64,000 nucleotides of DNA from Mesostigma viride (lineage: Eukaryota; Streptophyta; Mesostigmatophyceae; Mesostigmatales; Mesostigmataceae): NCBI GenBank assembly GCA_009746045.1, contig RPFO01000052.1:40001-104000 (forward strand), written 5' to 3'. Below are positions 35,662-46,581 of this stretch, in pieces. The position numbers and the translations under genes were made by a program. Positions within the stretch are counted from its first letter, which is position 1, and each line of letters begins with the position of its first letter. The notes beneath the pieces are model-generated. The model was not told the origin of the DNA. It worked only from the letters and a program-made list of their open reading frames with translations, and searched no databases.

Positions 35662-36330
35662 TGTTACGGCCCAGACCTTTGTATGGGCGTAACAATGCCT
35701 TCAATAAATAAGTCGAAAGTCATTTGTTATTCGTTTGGGACTTTCGATAGCTCGCTTTCATAGTCCGCCGGACTATAGGACTCAATTCGGGACTTATTTG
35801 GGAATTTGTCCTAAGTTCGGGACTTTATGTGTTTATTTGGTATACTTTGTGTGTTCCGGACCAGCTATTTTGGGCCTAGCCAGAAGTACAAGATCTTCTA
35901 GGGGCCGGGCCGGCCCTAGATGTCATACAGAACCTATTGGGGCTTGACGGCAGTATCTGGAAGATCGGCGCGCATGTCGGCGCGCCTGCACACCAACTTG
36001 CCAGCTTGGTAGCGCAGCTAGGTGAAATTGGTCTGAGGACGATGGACTCTCTCTCTTTGGTTTGATGATTAATGAAACGAGTGTTGACGACTCTCTCAGA
36101 CCAAGGGGCACTAATCCGGATGTCATTTGCCTCATGACATGCCGTGTTATATAGCTAGATTAATTAATCATGCTATAAGGCCTAGCTGAGGATAAACCGC
36201 TGCTTAGTTAGTCAATTTACTGCGATCTTTGCTTGCTATCGCGGTACACGGATGCGCGGCTGTGCCGGCTTATTAAACTGCACCTTATACTAGATTAGAT
36301 CTTTCGCACCGTCCGGCTCCGGACGTAACA
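35662..36330 (+). repeat. Element 1 5' LTR (669 bp)
   Basis: Begins TGTTACGGCCCAGACC and ends CCGGACGTAACA, with the terminal inverted pair TGTTACG/CGTAACA. A further CGTAACA lies 33 bp in, so the first 33 bases can fold as a hairpin. It carries CAATAAATAAG near the start. It matches 45908-46576 almost completely. Confidence 0.95.
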
Positions 36331-36345
36331 CTGGATCGGAGGTAG
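36331..36345 (+). other. Element 1 primer-binding site
   Basis: Directly after the LTR: CTGGATCGGAGG. In element 2 the same place reads CTGGTATCGGAGG, close to the plant initiator-Met tRNA primer site TGGTATCAGAG. Element 1 has lost two bases of it. Confidence 0.7.
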
Positions 36346-37049
36346 TTCTAGAGGTTTTCCACAGGTGCTCGCGAAGAGCCCTTGTGTTTAAGCCGCTAGG
36401 TGCATTCTTAATAGCGCAGGGCCTGCGCAGGTCCGGCCCAATATTTAGCGAGATAGAAAGCCGAGTTCGACCCGCCAGCCTGGGAAACTGGCTGTGGTGA
36501 ACGGCGGCATCGTCTAGCTCAAAGGGCGGACATAGTGTAGGGCTTAGAAGCATCTCCTGTCGACTGGGCACCGACGGGGAGCTCGGCTCTGCACCACTAC
36601 AAGGAATCGGCGCCAAGCTAGGGAGGAAAGTCGGCTGCGCAACGCCAAGGTACGTTTTGTCATGCAGTATGTGGTAGTCGCTTGCAGCCAACCGCCTTGC
36701 TCCGTCTCTCTTACCTGCACGCGTAGGAGGTGAGGTGATGTGCGCCCATCCTTGTTGTTTTGTTTGTGAATTTGTCGTTTCTGTGACGTATTGTGACTAG
36801 CGTCCTGGCTGCGAAAGCTGTGGGCGCTGGTAGGGTGGTTTCCGTGGCTTCGTCCTTGCGAAAAGGCGGGCAGTTATCACGGAGGCTACCCTCTTGTATG
36901 GAATTAGGGGCGCGAAGCTCCTGATTTCTGTGATAGTGATTAGATTAGAGCCAGTTGGCATCCCCCCCCTGTGACAGGCCACACACTAGAGGTAAAAAGG
37001 TTCCTTTCTCTTTTCTATCTCTGTCTGCTGGCAATAGACAACGTGTGTG
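36346..37049 (+). other. Element 1 untranslated leader
   Basis: About 700 bp between primer site and first ORF. No coding similarity was seen on either strand; element 2 has a leader of similar length. Confidence 0.6.
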
Positions 37050-37472
37050 ATGGCTAATAGTAATAATAGAAATAATATTAGATATAATAATGGACTTGGG
37101 GGTTGGGATAGTGATGTATCTAGGCAACTTTACTATGCTGTGGCACATGATGGAGGCACAGGGAAAGTAGGTATTTTCTATAGCTGGGTAGACTGCAAGA
37201 ACTATATAGTGGATAGGCATAGGGCTATCTTTAAGGGATTCAAGACAGCATGGGAAGCAGATAGGTTTATCCAGGAATACATGACACGTCCAGTAGGCTT
37301 GCACGTAGAGGCACCACCTCAGGAGATTAGGACTCGCCCAATGCCTAGGGGCCGTAGCTGTGCACCCAATAGTGCAACAGTAGAGAGCAGGACGGGGGAC
37401 ACACAGGCTGTCACAGTCACGTTCAGCCAACTCACTGTCAGCACCCCACCTAGGCAGCCACCTAGTTTCTAG
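37050..37472 (+). CDS. Element 1 ORF0: small protein with RNase H1 N-terminal / Cauli_VI hybrid-binding domain
   Basis: A 140-codon ORF; the ATG at 37050 is preferred over an in-frame GTG just before it. Residues about 27-75 read YYAVAHDGGTGKVGIFYSW, then VDCKNYI, then FKGFKTAWEADRFIQEY. This is the signature of the RNase H1 N-terminal domain (Cauli_VI, PF01693), which binds RNA/DNA hybrids or dsRNA: Y-A-V-x-x-G..G-I-Y-x-x-W-x-x-C..F-K-x-F-x-x-x-x-E-A-x-x-F. There is no RNase H catalytic core on this ORF. The rest is Asn-rich at the start and Thr/Pro-rich at the end. The same ORF lies in the same place in element 2 (48363), so it is a conserved element gene. A role in binding reverse-transcription intermediates, or in translation as in caulimoviruses, is inference. 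Confidence 0.8.
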   Translation: MANSNNRNNIRYNNGLGGWDSDVSRQLYYAVAHDGGTGKVGIFYSWVDCKNYIVDRHRAIFKGFKTAWEADRFIQEYMTRPVGLHVEAPPQEIRTRPMPRGRSCAPNSATVESRTGDTQAVTVTFSQLTVSTPPRQPPSF

Positions 37473-37631
37473 AGGAGTAGAGTACTAATTATAGCTTACT
37501 ATATAATAGCTACATTAGCAGAATAACGTAGGGCAGTCGCTTGGTTGATTGCTTGTGGGCATGTGCATGGCATTTTCCTCCTTCTTCCTCTCTCCTTCCT
37601 TCCTTCTCTTGTGGATGTGGTACTGGTAAAC

Positions 37632-39757
37632 ATGCCGCGGGGTAAAAAGAAGGTACGCGGCACGGCTAGGAGTCATTCCGAGGATGGAGGTGCAGACTTG
37701 GATAGGCAGGGCAGCCCAGAGTACCAAGTACAGGAGGTATCACAACAGGGCTCGTCCTACCAGCAAGGCAGTCCTGTAGGTCACCCAGGTGAGCTGGCTA
37801 GTACCTCCCGTGAGCCGCGAAGGCCACGAGGAGCGGATAGGATGGATAATAGGGAGGAATACCAGCCGCAGCGAATGCAGGCTGAGTATAACCAGCTGAT
37901 GGAACGGGCAGGTGATGAGGCCCGGCCCAGATCGAATCCCACGAGTGCAGCCCAGCACCTGGCAGTGCAGCCGCAGCAACACCCGCCAGTGCAGCCGCAG
38001 CAGCACCCCGTGCAGTCCCCACAGCAGCATTCGGAACAGCAACAGCCGTTGCCGCAGCAGTGGCAGCAGCAGCCAGTACAGCAGCAGCAGCCACCGCCGC
38101 CGCAGCAGCAACAGTGGCAGCAGCCGCAGCAGCTTCCGCCGTTGCAGCAGCAGCAGCAGCCGCTAAGCCAGCCGACCGGGTCGCAGATGTTTGGTCCGCT
38201 TAGTCAGAACGCGACCTATTATCACGCGCAACGTGCCCAACGATTACAACATCCCTGGGCGAGCGGTCGACGGGTTTCTTTTGGCAGTGACCTGCAGTCC
38301 AATGCGACATCGCTGTGGACCCAGGACGAGGCTAGGGTTCCACCGCCGGTATACGATGAGGGTGGGCCCGCGTCGTCCCATCCGGCGCGCAATGTCCCAG
38401 CAGCCGGACCTGCGCGGCCGAGCGTGTCGCATGGCAATAACCTCAACTTGAGTCGCATGGCACCCAGTGATCCTGGCTACGCGCATCCCTCGTCTGTCTG
38501 GCTACAACGCAGCGCGACTAGGTCAGCGCCTGCATCGGCAGATGACTCGTTGTCGATCTTTAATGTTCCGCCATATCGCGCAGTGGGCGGACCTCGGGCC
38601 GACGCGTTTAAGGCGCCGCCCATGCCTGACTTTAAACCAGTGCCCAAGCTGCGCGCGACTATGAACCCTCGCGAGATCGACGAATGGACGCGTATGTGGG
38701 TACAGATCTACTGGGCGTGGTGCAACCACAATGGGTGGGAGCTAGCTACCGAGGTTCTTATCTCCTACGTCGTCACCAACTGCATGGATCCCTCAGTGGT
38801 CGGCATACTCAACTGTGAGAGTGTCGCGTCGCGCTTGTACCCTCGCACAGTAGAGGAGCTACTAGAGCGCATTGAGCGCAAGCTGGTGCCCCCTGACTGG
38901 AAGCTCCACGAGCGTCTGGCTTTTTCCAAGCTACGCCAAGGCACCACACCGTTCCGCGAGTTTCTGACAGAGTTTGAAGCATTCTCGGCTCGCCTTGAGG
39001 ACTTGACCTGGACCGAATATAGGGCGCGGTTCATTGAGGCGCTGAGTCCGGAACTCCTAGATGAGGTGCTAAAGCGCTTTGCTGAGATACCGTGGGAGCA
39101 GTGGGATGTGATCGAGATCCAGCAGTACCTTCTAAAGGTGTCAGATGTGCTCGCACGCCGCCGCGCAGCGGTCACCTATCGGCATGCTGGTGCTGCACCG
39201 CGTCGCGTCCACTTCACTACGGTGGACCAAGATGGGTCCTCTGAGGACATTATCGACCACGAGCAGGAGGACGGCGACTATGAAGCGCCCCAGGTCAATG
39301 CAATCGATGCGTCCAAGGCGCGATGCTTCCGGTGCGGCGAGGTCGGTCATCTCAAGAAGGACTGCACGCGCGACCACCACGGGATCGCGATCGTGGCGAC
39401 GAGCAGACGTCACCCCGTTTCTCCGGGCCTGCCTTCGGTAAGCGCCCGGAACAAGCATGGCGCCCAGACCGGCCTCGCAACGCGGGCGAGCGCGCAGCCA
39501 AGCTGCAGGACGCCCGGCAGCGTCCCACGCAGCACCAGACGCCCCGCGCTACGGGTCCTTCGTTCCAGCAGGTGAACCGCGAGTTGAATGAGTTGTTCTC
39601 ACAGCAACAGGATTCGGGTAATGGCGCCTCGGGGGTTATGGATGGCAAGGCGGTCGCCGGTTATGGGCATGGCGACGAGGAGGATGAGGTAGAGGGGGAA
39701 GAGTGGACCGGGCGGTCGAACGAGGCGGTCTCCCGGCCCTCCGCTCCTCGTGCGTAG
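37632..39757 (+). pseudogene. gag: Element 1 gag (capsid and zinc knuckle), frameshifted near its end
   Basis: The start is the ATG of MPRGKKKVRG. The N-terminal part is disordered and Gln/Pro-rich (polyQ about 37960-38165), followed by HPWASGRRVSFGSD and NLNLSRMAPSDPGYAHPSSV, both echoed in element 2. A capsid-like region runs from about 38600 (PMPDFKPVPKLRATMNPREI, then DEWTRMW, YPRTVEELLERI, LRQGTTPFREFLTEF, FIEALSPELLDEVL). A zinc knuckle CFRCGEVGHLKKDC (C-x2-C-x4-H-x4-C) is near 39330. Shortly after the knuckle the conserved RFSGPAFGKRP and RPRNAGERAA continue in another frame that ends at 39757, so one indel (about 39365-39415) cut the protein; the original frame stops at 39575. Gag packages element RNA into particles. 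Confidence 0.88.
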
Positions 39758-42700
39758 TGTCCCTGCCTACACGGATAGAGGTAGATGTAGGACAGGTAGA
39801 TAGGGTAGCGCAAGTCAGTAACGTCGGACAGACAGACAGCTTAGATAAGGACACCCCGTTGGTAGCGAATACCAGCGCGGGCGCAGAATCAGTCGTTACA
39901 GTAGATAGTCGCACCCCGCTTGTAGCGAATACAAGTGCGGATGCATCCTTGGGCGAGAACTTTGCCCCAAGCACGCAGCCGGCCACGGGTAGCGCAGCGA
40001 GCTCCGACCCGCCTACGCGCGCAACTCCGGCTGGTACCCGCAACTTGCTCCTGTTTAGGGGAGGTCTGGCTGTACCGGGATCAGCATTAGACCCCTACCT
40101 CAAGGACAAGACCGTCATGGACGTGCAGTTCATGGTGGACATGGGTGCGTCTACGTCGTTCATCAACGAGGCATTGGCGCGTCGCGCAGGATACGACATC
40201 CGGCCACATGCGACAGTGGTGAATGTGACCTATTCAGATGGTCGCAAGAGCCCCTCGCCTGGTCGGGTTGATATCAAGGCTGTGATTCAAGGCATCCCTG
40301 TGGAGCTCACAGCCACGGTCGCACCGCTGGGAGCTGCCGACATCATCATCGGCATCGACTGGCTGGACGCGCAGGATGTGGACATTAGCATTCGGCGTCG
40401 CGTGGTGTGGTTCCCTGACGGTTCCTTTTGGAGCCCTGTCAGCGAATACAAAGTGCAGGGCCCCGGCGTGCATAACATCACGCACGAGCGGGAAGTCACC
40501 CAGCCCCGCAACGCCTCGCAGATCCTCATGAGCCTCAAGTCACTGGAGAGTAAGCTGCGTCGAGGCAAGGAGTACTACATGTACCGTCTTGACCTCTCCA
40601 ACATAGAGGTTCTCCTTAATGAGATCGGCGTGGGGTTTACACCCGAGGAGACGGAGCGTTATAACGCGGTTCTAGCGCGACGGGAGAAGCTCTTTGACGA
40701 AAGCAAGCAGGAGTTTCCCCCGCACCGCTCAGTGCTCCACCGCATCCAGGTGAAGGAGGGCTATGGTCCCACGTCCTCCCCCATGTACCGCATGGGTCCA
40801 GTTGAGCTGGTGGAGCTGAAGAAGATCTTGATGGCGCTCTTGGAGCGGGGTCTCATCGAGCCTAGCAATAGCCCCTTCTCGGCTGGTGTGCTCAGTGTGA
40901 GCTAGTACGGCAATACGGCAATACGGAAAAACCTCGGCGTATTGCGTATTTCGTATAATACGTGTATTATACGCGTATAATACGGCGTACTACTAGCAAA
41001 ATTTCTAGTACGGCAATACGCCAAACCTCGGCGTATTGCGTATTTCGTATAATACGGCGTATAATACGGCGTACTAGCTCACACTGGGTGTGCTACTGGT
41101 CCCTAAGCCTGGGGGCAAGTGGCGGCTCGTCACGGACTACCGGAAGCTCAATGCTAAAGTCCAAGTACCCCCTTCCGCGCATCGACGATATCTTCAACCG
41201 CGTCCAAGGAGCCACGTGCTTTACAGTCCTAGACTGCGCGGATGGCTTCTGGCAGCTTCGCATCGCCCCGGAGGATTGTCACAAGACGGCGTTCAACACG
41301 CCCTTTGGGCATTACCAGTTTCGGGTGGCCGCGATGGGTTTGTGCAATTCCCCCGCGAGCTTCCAGATGCTCATGAACGACATCCTCCGCCCTGGCATGG
41401 GAACCGCGCATCTTCCGCAGGTTTCCCGTGACCTCAAGGACCCCAACAGGGGCGTGAAGCCCCCGTGGTCCTACAAGCGCACATGCGCTCTCGCGTACCT
41501 GGACGACATCCTCGTGTACTCCAAGACTTTCGAGGATCACTTAGAGGACGTCGACACAGTGTTGCGCATTATGGAAGAGGAGCATCTTTCGGTCCGCAAG
41601 GCCAAGGTCCGCGCTGGACGCAGCGTGCCCTTTTTGGGTCACACCCTCTCTGCCGCTGGCGTCGCGACGGACCCCGCAAAGATTGCTTCCATCCAACAGT
41701 GGCCGACCCCGACCGACGTCAAGGGTGTGCGCAGCTTTTTGGGTATCGCGTCATACTACCGACGCTTTATCCCCCGCTTCGCGACAATAGCTGCCCCCAT
41801 CAACGCCCTCCTCAAGAAGGGTGTTCCCTTTGTCTGGTCGGAACCGTGCCAGCAGGCCTTCGAGGCCCTCAAGCACAGCTTGACCACAGCACCCGTGCTC
41901 GCTATCCCGGATCCGTCAAGGCCCTTTGTGGTGGCCACGGACGCGAGCAAGGTTGCGATTGGCGGCGTCCTCCTGCAGGACCAGGGTCAGGGGTTACAGC
42001 CGGTTGAGTATATCTCCCGCACCATGATCCCCGCCGAGCGTAACTACCCGGTGCATCAGCAGGAGCTTCTTGCTGTGGTCTACTGCTGTCACACTTGGCG
42101 CCATCATCTTCTCGGGGCTCAGTTTGACGTTGCGATTAGCGAGCAGGGGGACCTTGATCCCCACCGGCTGATCATCCACACGGACCATCGGCCCCTCACG
42201 CATCTGCTCGCCCAACCTAACTTGACGCCCCGTCAGGCGCGGTGGATGGAGTACTTGTCTCAGTTTGCCCCTTTCAAAATTCAGTACGTGAAGGGTGCAG
42301 AGAATGTGGTCCCGGACGCCCTTTCTCGGCGGGCGGACTACGCAGATTTTTATGAGACTATGGACGTACTTCACACCACATGTGGCTCCGCGCAGGAGCC
42401 TGGCTCGCCTTGTGGCGACCCAGGGTCGCCGCACAGTCGCTATCTGTTCCACACCGGTCGCACGACCCAGGACGACCTGTCTCCCGACTGGGAGGCCGCG
42501 CGCGAGGACGTGCGCGCCCCCGGGGAAAGGGAGGGGTCCCGGTCACGAGTGCCACTCAGCCACGTGGTACCGGCTCAGGGAATTTTTCACCTGCAGCGCA
42601 TCGGGCCCCCTACCATTTTTTCGGAGTACGTGCACCAAACCCTTGAGGAGGAGGCGGACACGTACACGATCACTTCTGTCCTGGAGACGTTGATTAGTCG

Positions 42701-44180
42701 GTTCACTGTCACGGAGCCCGCGGCCTTAGAGGCAATCAGGTCGCACCCCAAGCAGATGGGCAAGCTCTCGTGCAAGTTCCAGGACGGGCGACTCTATGTC
42801 ATGGTGAGGCCAGACTGCTGGCGCCTGTACGTCCCGGAGATATGTCGAGCGGGTCTGCTCCATGAGCTCCATGACTCTCTCGCCGGTGGCCACCAAGGGA
42901 TCCACCGCTTGCTGCCACGGGCCCGAAAGAACTTCTATTGGCCAGGCATGCGAGAGTACATTGAGACGTACGTGCGCAAGTGTCCATCATGTCAGATCAT
43001 GAAGTCCCGCAATACGGGCTCACAGGCGGTCCCCCAGACCCTACCAGACCCAGTGGGCCCTTGGGATTCCTCGATGATGGATTTTGTTGGCCCCTTCCGG
43101 AAGACCAAGAATGGCAACAGCATGATTCTGGTTTTCCTGGACCGTTTGACGCGCATGTGTCACCTGGCACCATGTCCGGCCGAGCTCACGGCCGAGGCTT
43201 GCGCTAAGCTATACCTTCACCACGTGTTCAGGTACCACGGACTCAGCCGGCAATTCATATCGGACCGAGACAAGCTGTTCACGGCCCGCTTCTGGCAGGA
43301 GTTCTTTGAATGCCTGGGCACCAAGGTGTCGCTGGGGACAGCATATCACAGCTCGTCCTCCCACCTGGTGGAGAGGCTGAACCGCACAGTGCAAGAGACC
43401 ATGCGCCACTACACCGACGCGGTGGGAAGCAACTGGGAAGAGTTCTTGGGTTTGGTGGAGTTCTCCCTGAATAACGCCCCCCAGGCAGCTCATGGCTTCA
43501 CACCATTCTTCCTCAACACGGGCAGGCATCCGCTCACGCCGACTGACCTTCTCACAAGCCCAGCCTTAGCTGAGAAGTCGGTCCGGCGAGACACCCTCGA
43601 AGGGGTGGAGAGGTTGCTGGTCCAGATGCGCCAGGCCCATGACAGTGCGGTCAAGGGCTACCGGGCCGCCGCAGAGCGCTACATGGCGAGGACTGCTGGC
43701 CGCCTAGATGCGCGCACGCCGGCCATCGAGGTGGGCGACTGGGTACTGGTGGAAGGCCCCCGCCTAGGACGTTTCTCTGAGAAGGTAGAGGGTGAGCTCA
43801 AGACAAAGCTCCGTCCTATGTTCCTGGGGCCACACAAGGTTCTGGAGAAGCTTGGAGATGTGATGTTCAAGGTGGACATCCCGAGCTCCTGGAACACTTC
43901 CTCCAACTTCCATCGAGACCAGCTCAAGTTATACCACCAGAACTCCATCCAAGGTCGGCTCAACCCGCCGGCCCCTGTCGAGTACAACCCCGAGACTGGA
44001 GAACAGGAAGACGAGGTGGCCGAGATCGTGGACCACCGGGACATCAAGCGTGGGAGAGGTAGACAGCGACAGTATCGCGTACGGTGGCGTTTTGCTCAGC
44101 ATGATTACGAGGATTCGTGGCGAACCGAGAATGAGCTAGAAGGGTGTGAACGTCTGCTTCGCGAGTATAAGGCCAATTAA
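39703..44180 (+). pseudogene. pol: Element 1 pol (protease, RT, RNase H, integrase, chromodomain), interrupted by a MITE
   Basis: Pol lies in the -1 frame relative to the end of gag and overlaps it. Protease: VDMGASTSFINEAL, with Met where element 2 has the catalytic-loop Thr (DTG). RT: IEPSNSPFSAGVL is cut at 40892 by a 194-bp MITE and resumes as LLVPKPGGKWRLVTDYRKLN. An 8-base loss then shifts the frame before KSKYPLPRIDDIF. YLDD is at 41496-41507, preceded by an unusual ~28-residue insert. RNase H: VVATDASKVAIGG, E in QQELLAVV, HTDHRPLTHL. Integrase: His/Cys region ending CPSCQ, then D (43080), D (43263) and E (43371) with 35 residues between the last two. A chromodomain lies at 44013-44170 (VRWRFAQHDYEDSWRTENEL), which in chromoviruses directs integration to marked chromatin. 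Frames 39703-40905 and about 41160-44180. Confidence 0.93.
40893..41086. mobile_element. hAT-type MITE (194 bp) inside RT
   Basis: Perfect 17-bp terminal inverted repeats CAGTGTGAGCTAGTACG and CGTACTAGCTCACACTG, flanked by an 8-bp direct duplication GGTGTGCT (40885-40892 and 41087-41094). Removing the insert and one duplication restores the RT order GVL-LVPKPGG. An 8-bp duplication and CAG-x-G ends are typical of hAT transposons. The inside holds two copies of a CCTCGGCGTATTGCGTATTT phrase and many TATAATACG motifs. It has no coding capacity. Confidence 0.95.
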
Positions 44181-45574
44181 GCATGCCCTCCACTAGGCTA
44201 CCGCGAAGGTAGTAGTGGTGGGGGCGCTATGACAACGGGCTTGATCACGTGTAGCCAGGATGCCGCGAAGGCACTTGTGTTATTCACGTCGATGTGTACG
44301 CACCATCGTGGTAATTGGGTCGAAAAGCATCCCCAACGCCATGTGCAAGCAGGGCCGACTCGGCGAACGGGCGGTTGTCACACCTGCGGTGACACCGATC
44401 CAGCAACAGGACGGTGATGTCGTGCGAACCATTCGGACTCAGGGCACGGGCGGAATGACGGTTCTTGTCGGGACGGGACCGACCCGGCGAACGGGCGGCT
44501 CGACCGACTCGACTAAGCTGGATTCTGAGGATATCGAGCGCAACCAGAAACGGCCCAAGTGGAACCGGATGCCCAGCGAGAAGTTAGACGTCGCGCATGT
44601 ACGAACGAGGTGTCGGCGGGCAGCGTCTCCGCGGATTCCCAGAGTCCGCGCCGAGAAGCGAACTTACTCGATCAGAGCGGGTGGCCCGCGTGGAGACGTC
44701 CCGCGCCCATTTACCAGAGAGGCGTGGCCCGATACCAGCGGTGGGCTTTATATCTCCCGCGCAGGGGTCTTTGATCGTACGGGCGGTGGCTCGACCGGCG
44801 CCATGGACGGTGGGCGCTTACGTCAGCGCGTTTCCCGGCCCACAACGAGTACGCCCCTTACGCGAGTTTCGGGGTGTTCCCGTCTACATTGAGCTGCCAC
44901 CATCGCCGTTCGTGGCCGTCGACAGCGCGGACTATCATCGACCGCAACCGCTGCACTTTGAGGCAGGAACTCATGCGTATGTGGAGCGAGGCTCCATGCG
45001 CGAGCTAGTCTGCTTCGACTTGCACCCAGGGAGGGCGGCCCCGCGACCCCAGGACTGCCTAGAATCGACGCCAGAGGGTTCTGGTACGCGTTACGGCCCC
45101 AAGCGGGAGCTGCCAAAATACATGGTAGATGGTAAACCTCGAAAGGTTGACTGTCCCAAGTATGCTCCGTGCGAGGGAGAGGCATTCCTCGACTGGGTTG
45201 TGCCCAACTTTGTGAGGGCTCCGGGCTTTCGCTTCAACGCTCTCCAGGTGCGCGTCGTAGTGTTGACCATGGCGGGAGGTTTCTTTGCGGAGCATGGATG
45301 TGGGGTTATTGATTGGAACGCGGGCACAATCATGTTCACGCACCCGCAATACCTGGCCGCATTCATGTCGTACTGGCCCACCGGGACGTGGGTAGACCTC
45401 GCTCAAACGCGCACCAACGTGAACGAATACCAGCTCGCATACAATGCGGATCACCTCGCTAACCCCGGGAAGATCCTCGAGGAAATTGGTGAGCAGGGTC
45501 GCCAGGTACTCCACGAGTATCGTCAACGGAAGGCGCGGTCGGGAGGGGTGGGCCCCAGCATTGGAGGAATGTGA
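44181..45574 (+). pseudogene. Element 1 ORF3 in the env position, function unknown
   Basis: The frame open from about 44260 carries KWNRMPSEKLDVAHVRTR, which pairs with HNRMPSDLRVDSILARV of element 2. The frame then changes (about 44600-44650). The second frame, to 45574, ends with a conserved region of about 130 residues: PLHFEAGTHAYVERGSM, EGEAFLDWVVPNF, ERGCGVIDW-like HGCGVIDWNAGTIMFTHPQY and WPTGTWVDL. The same blocks occur in order in element 2. I recognise no known domain, no signal peptide and no membrane segment, so it does not look like a classical envelope protein. Whether the two frames are one broken gene, two overlapping genes or joined by splicing cannot be decided here. Confidence 0.6.
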
Positions 45575-45893
45575 GGGTCGCGACCTCCTCATGGATGGAT
45601 TGCAACGGGATGGCGACAGCATCCCATCGGCTATCAAGGAATTGTCCTTGTGTGGCAACGCCGGGGAGAATTGGCTTTACTAACCCGCTGGCGAACAGGG
45701 GTTGGGACATAGTATCCCCATGGCCGATTTTGTACTATTGTTCTCTATAGCTGACTGCCCAGCCTGGGCAATTGTCGCTTTTGTGTGTTGCTTGTTTTGC
45801 TTGCAAGAGCTTCTTTTTTTTCTTGTTTGTTTGTTTGTGTTAATTGTCTTGTTGCGTGCGCCCCAAGCCTGGACGATATAGCTATCGTCCCCT
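45575..45893 (+). other. Element 1 3' untranslated region
   Basis: A non-coding stretch between ORF3 and the polypurine tract. It includes a CGCTGGCGAACAGGGGTTGGGACATAGT phrase (in pieces, 45688-45712) that is also found at the same place in element 2 (CGGTTGGGACATAGTA near 60670), so the segment may matter for the element. A T-rich run is at 45810-45840. Confidence 0.6.
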
Positions 45894-45907
45894 GGGGAAG
45901 GGAGGAG
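45894..45907 (+). other. Element 1 polypurine tract
   Basis: GGGGAAGGGAGGAG ends directly at the 3' LTR. It is the usual primer for plus-strand DNA synthesis. Element 2 has GGGGGGGGAGGAG in the same position. Confidence 0.85.
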
Positions 45908-46576
45908 TGTTACGGCCCAGACCTTTGTATGGGCGTAACAATGCCTTCAATAAATAAGTCGAAAGTCATTTGTTATTCGTTTGGGACTTTCGATAGCTCG
46001 CTTTCATAGTCCGCCGGACTATAGGACTCAATTCGGGACTTATTTGGGAATTTGTCCTAAGTTCGGGACTTTGTGTGTTTATTTGGTACTTTGTGTGTTC
46101 CGGACCAGCTATTTTGGGCCTAGCCAGAAGTACGAGATCTTCTAGGGGCCGGGCCGGCCCTAGACGTCATACAGAACCTATTGGGGCTTGACGGCAGTAT
46201 CTGGAAGATCGGCGCGCATGTCGGCGCGCCTGCACACCAACTTGCCAGCTTGGTAGCGCAGCTATAGGTGAAATTGGTCTGAGGACGATGGACTCTCTCT
46301 CTTTGGTTTGATGATTAATGAAACGAGTGTTGACGACTCTCTCAGACCAAGGGGCACTAATCCGGATGTCATTTGCCTCATGACATGCCGTGTTATATAG
46401 CTAGATTAATTAATCATGCTATAAGGCCTAGCTGAGGATAAAACGCTGCTCAGTTAGTCAATTTACTGCGATCTTTGCTTGCTATCGCGGTACGCGGATG
46501 CGCGGCTGTGCCGGCTTATTAAACTGCACCTTGTACTAGATTAGATCTTTCGCACCGTCCGGCTCGGGACGTAACA
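45908..46576 (+). repeat. Element 1 3' LTR (669 bp)
   Basis: Starts TGTTACGGCCCAGACC and ends TCGGGACGTAACA. It is the same length as the 5' LTR with about eight substitutions and two compensating small indels. It is followed by GCACC at 46577-46581. Confidence 0.95.
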
Positions 46577-46581
46577 GCACC

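Larger units (their letters stand above)
35662..46576 (+). mobile_element. Ty3/gypsy chromovirus-like element 1, complete with both LTRs
   Basis: A full-length element of 10.9 kb, flanked by GCACC duplications and inserted in a LINE. Layout: 5' LTR, primer site, small hybrid-binding ORF (37050), gag (37632), pol with protease, RT, RNase H, integrase and chromodomain (39703-44180), an extra ORF (to 45574), polypurine tract, 3' LTR. The two 669-bp LTRs differ by only about eight substitutions and two small indels by eye, so insertion is fairly recent. The element is nevertheless broken by a gag frameshift, a MITE insertion and an 8-base deletion in RT. Confidence 0.93.

Noticed and set aside
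36797-37430. 161-codon - strand frame opposite ORF0.
   Set aside because: The + strand has the hybrid-binding domain signature conserved in element 2; the - frame has none.
44181-45574. ORF3 as a retroviral envelope glycoprotein.
   Set aside because: No signal peptide, transmembrane segment or cysteine pattern typical of Env was seen.
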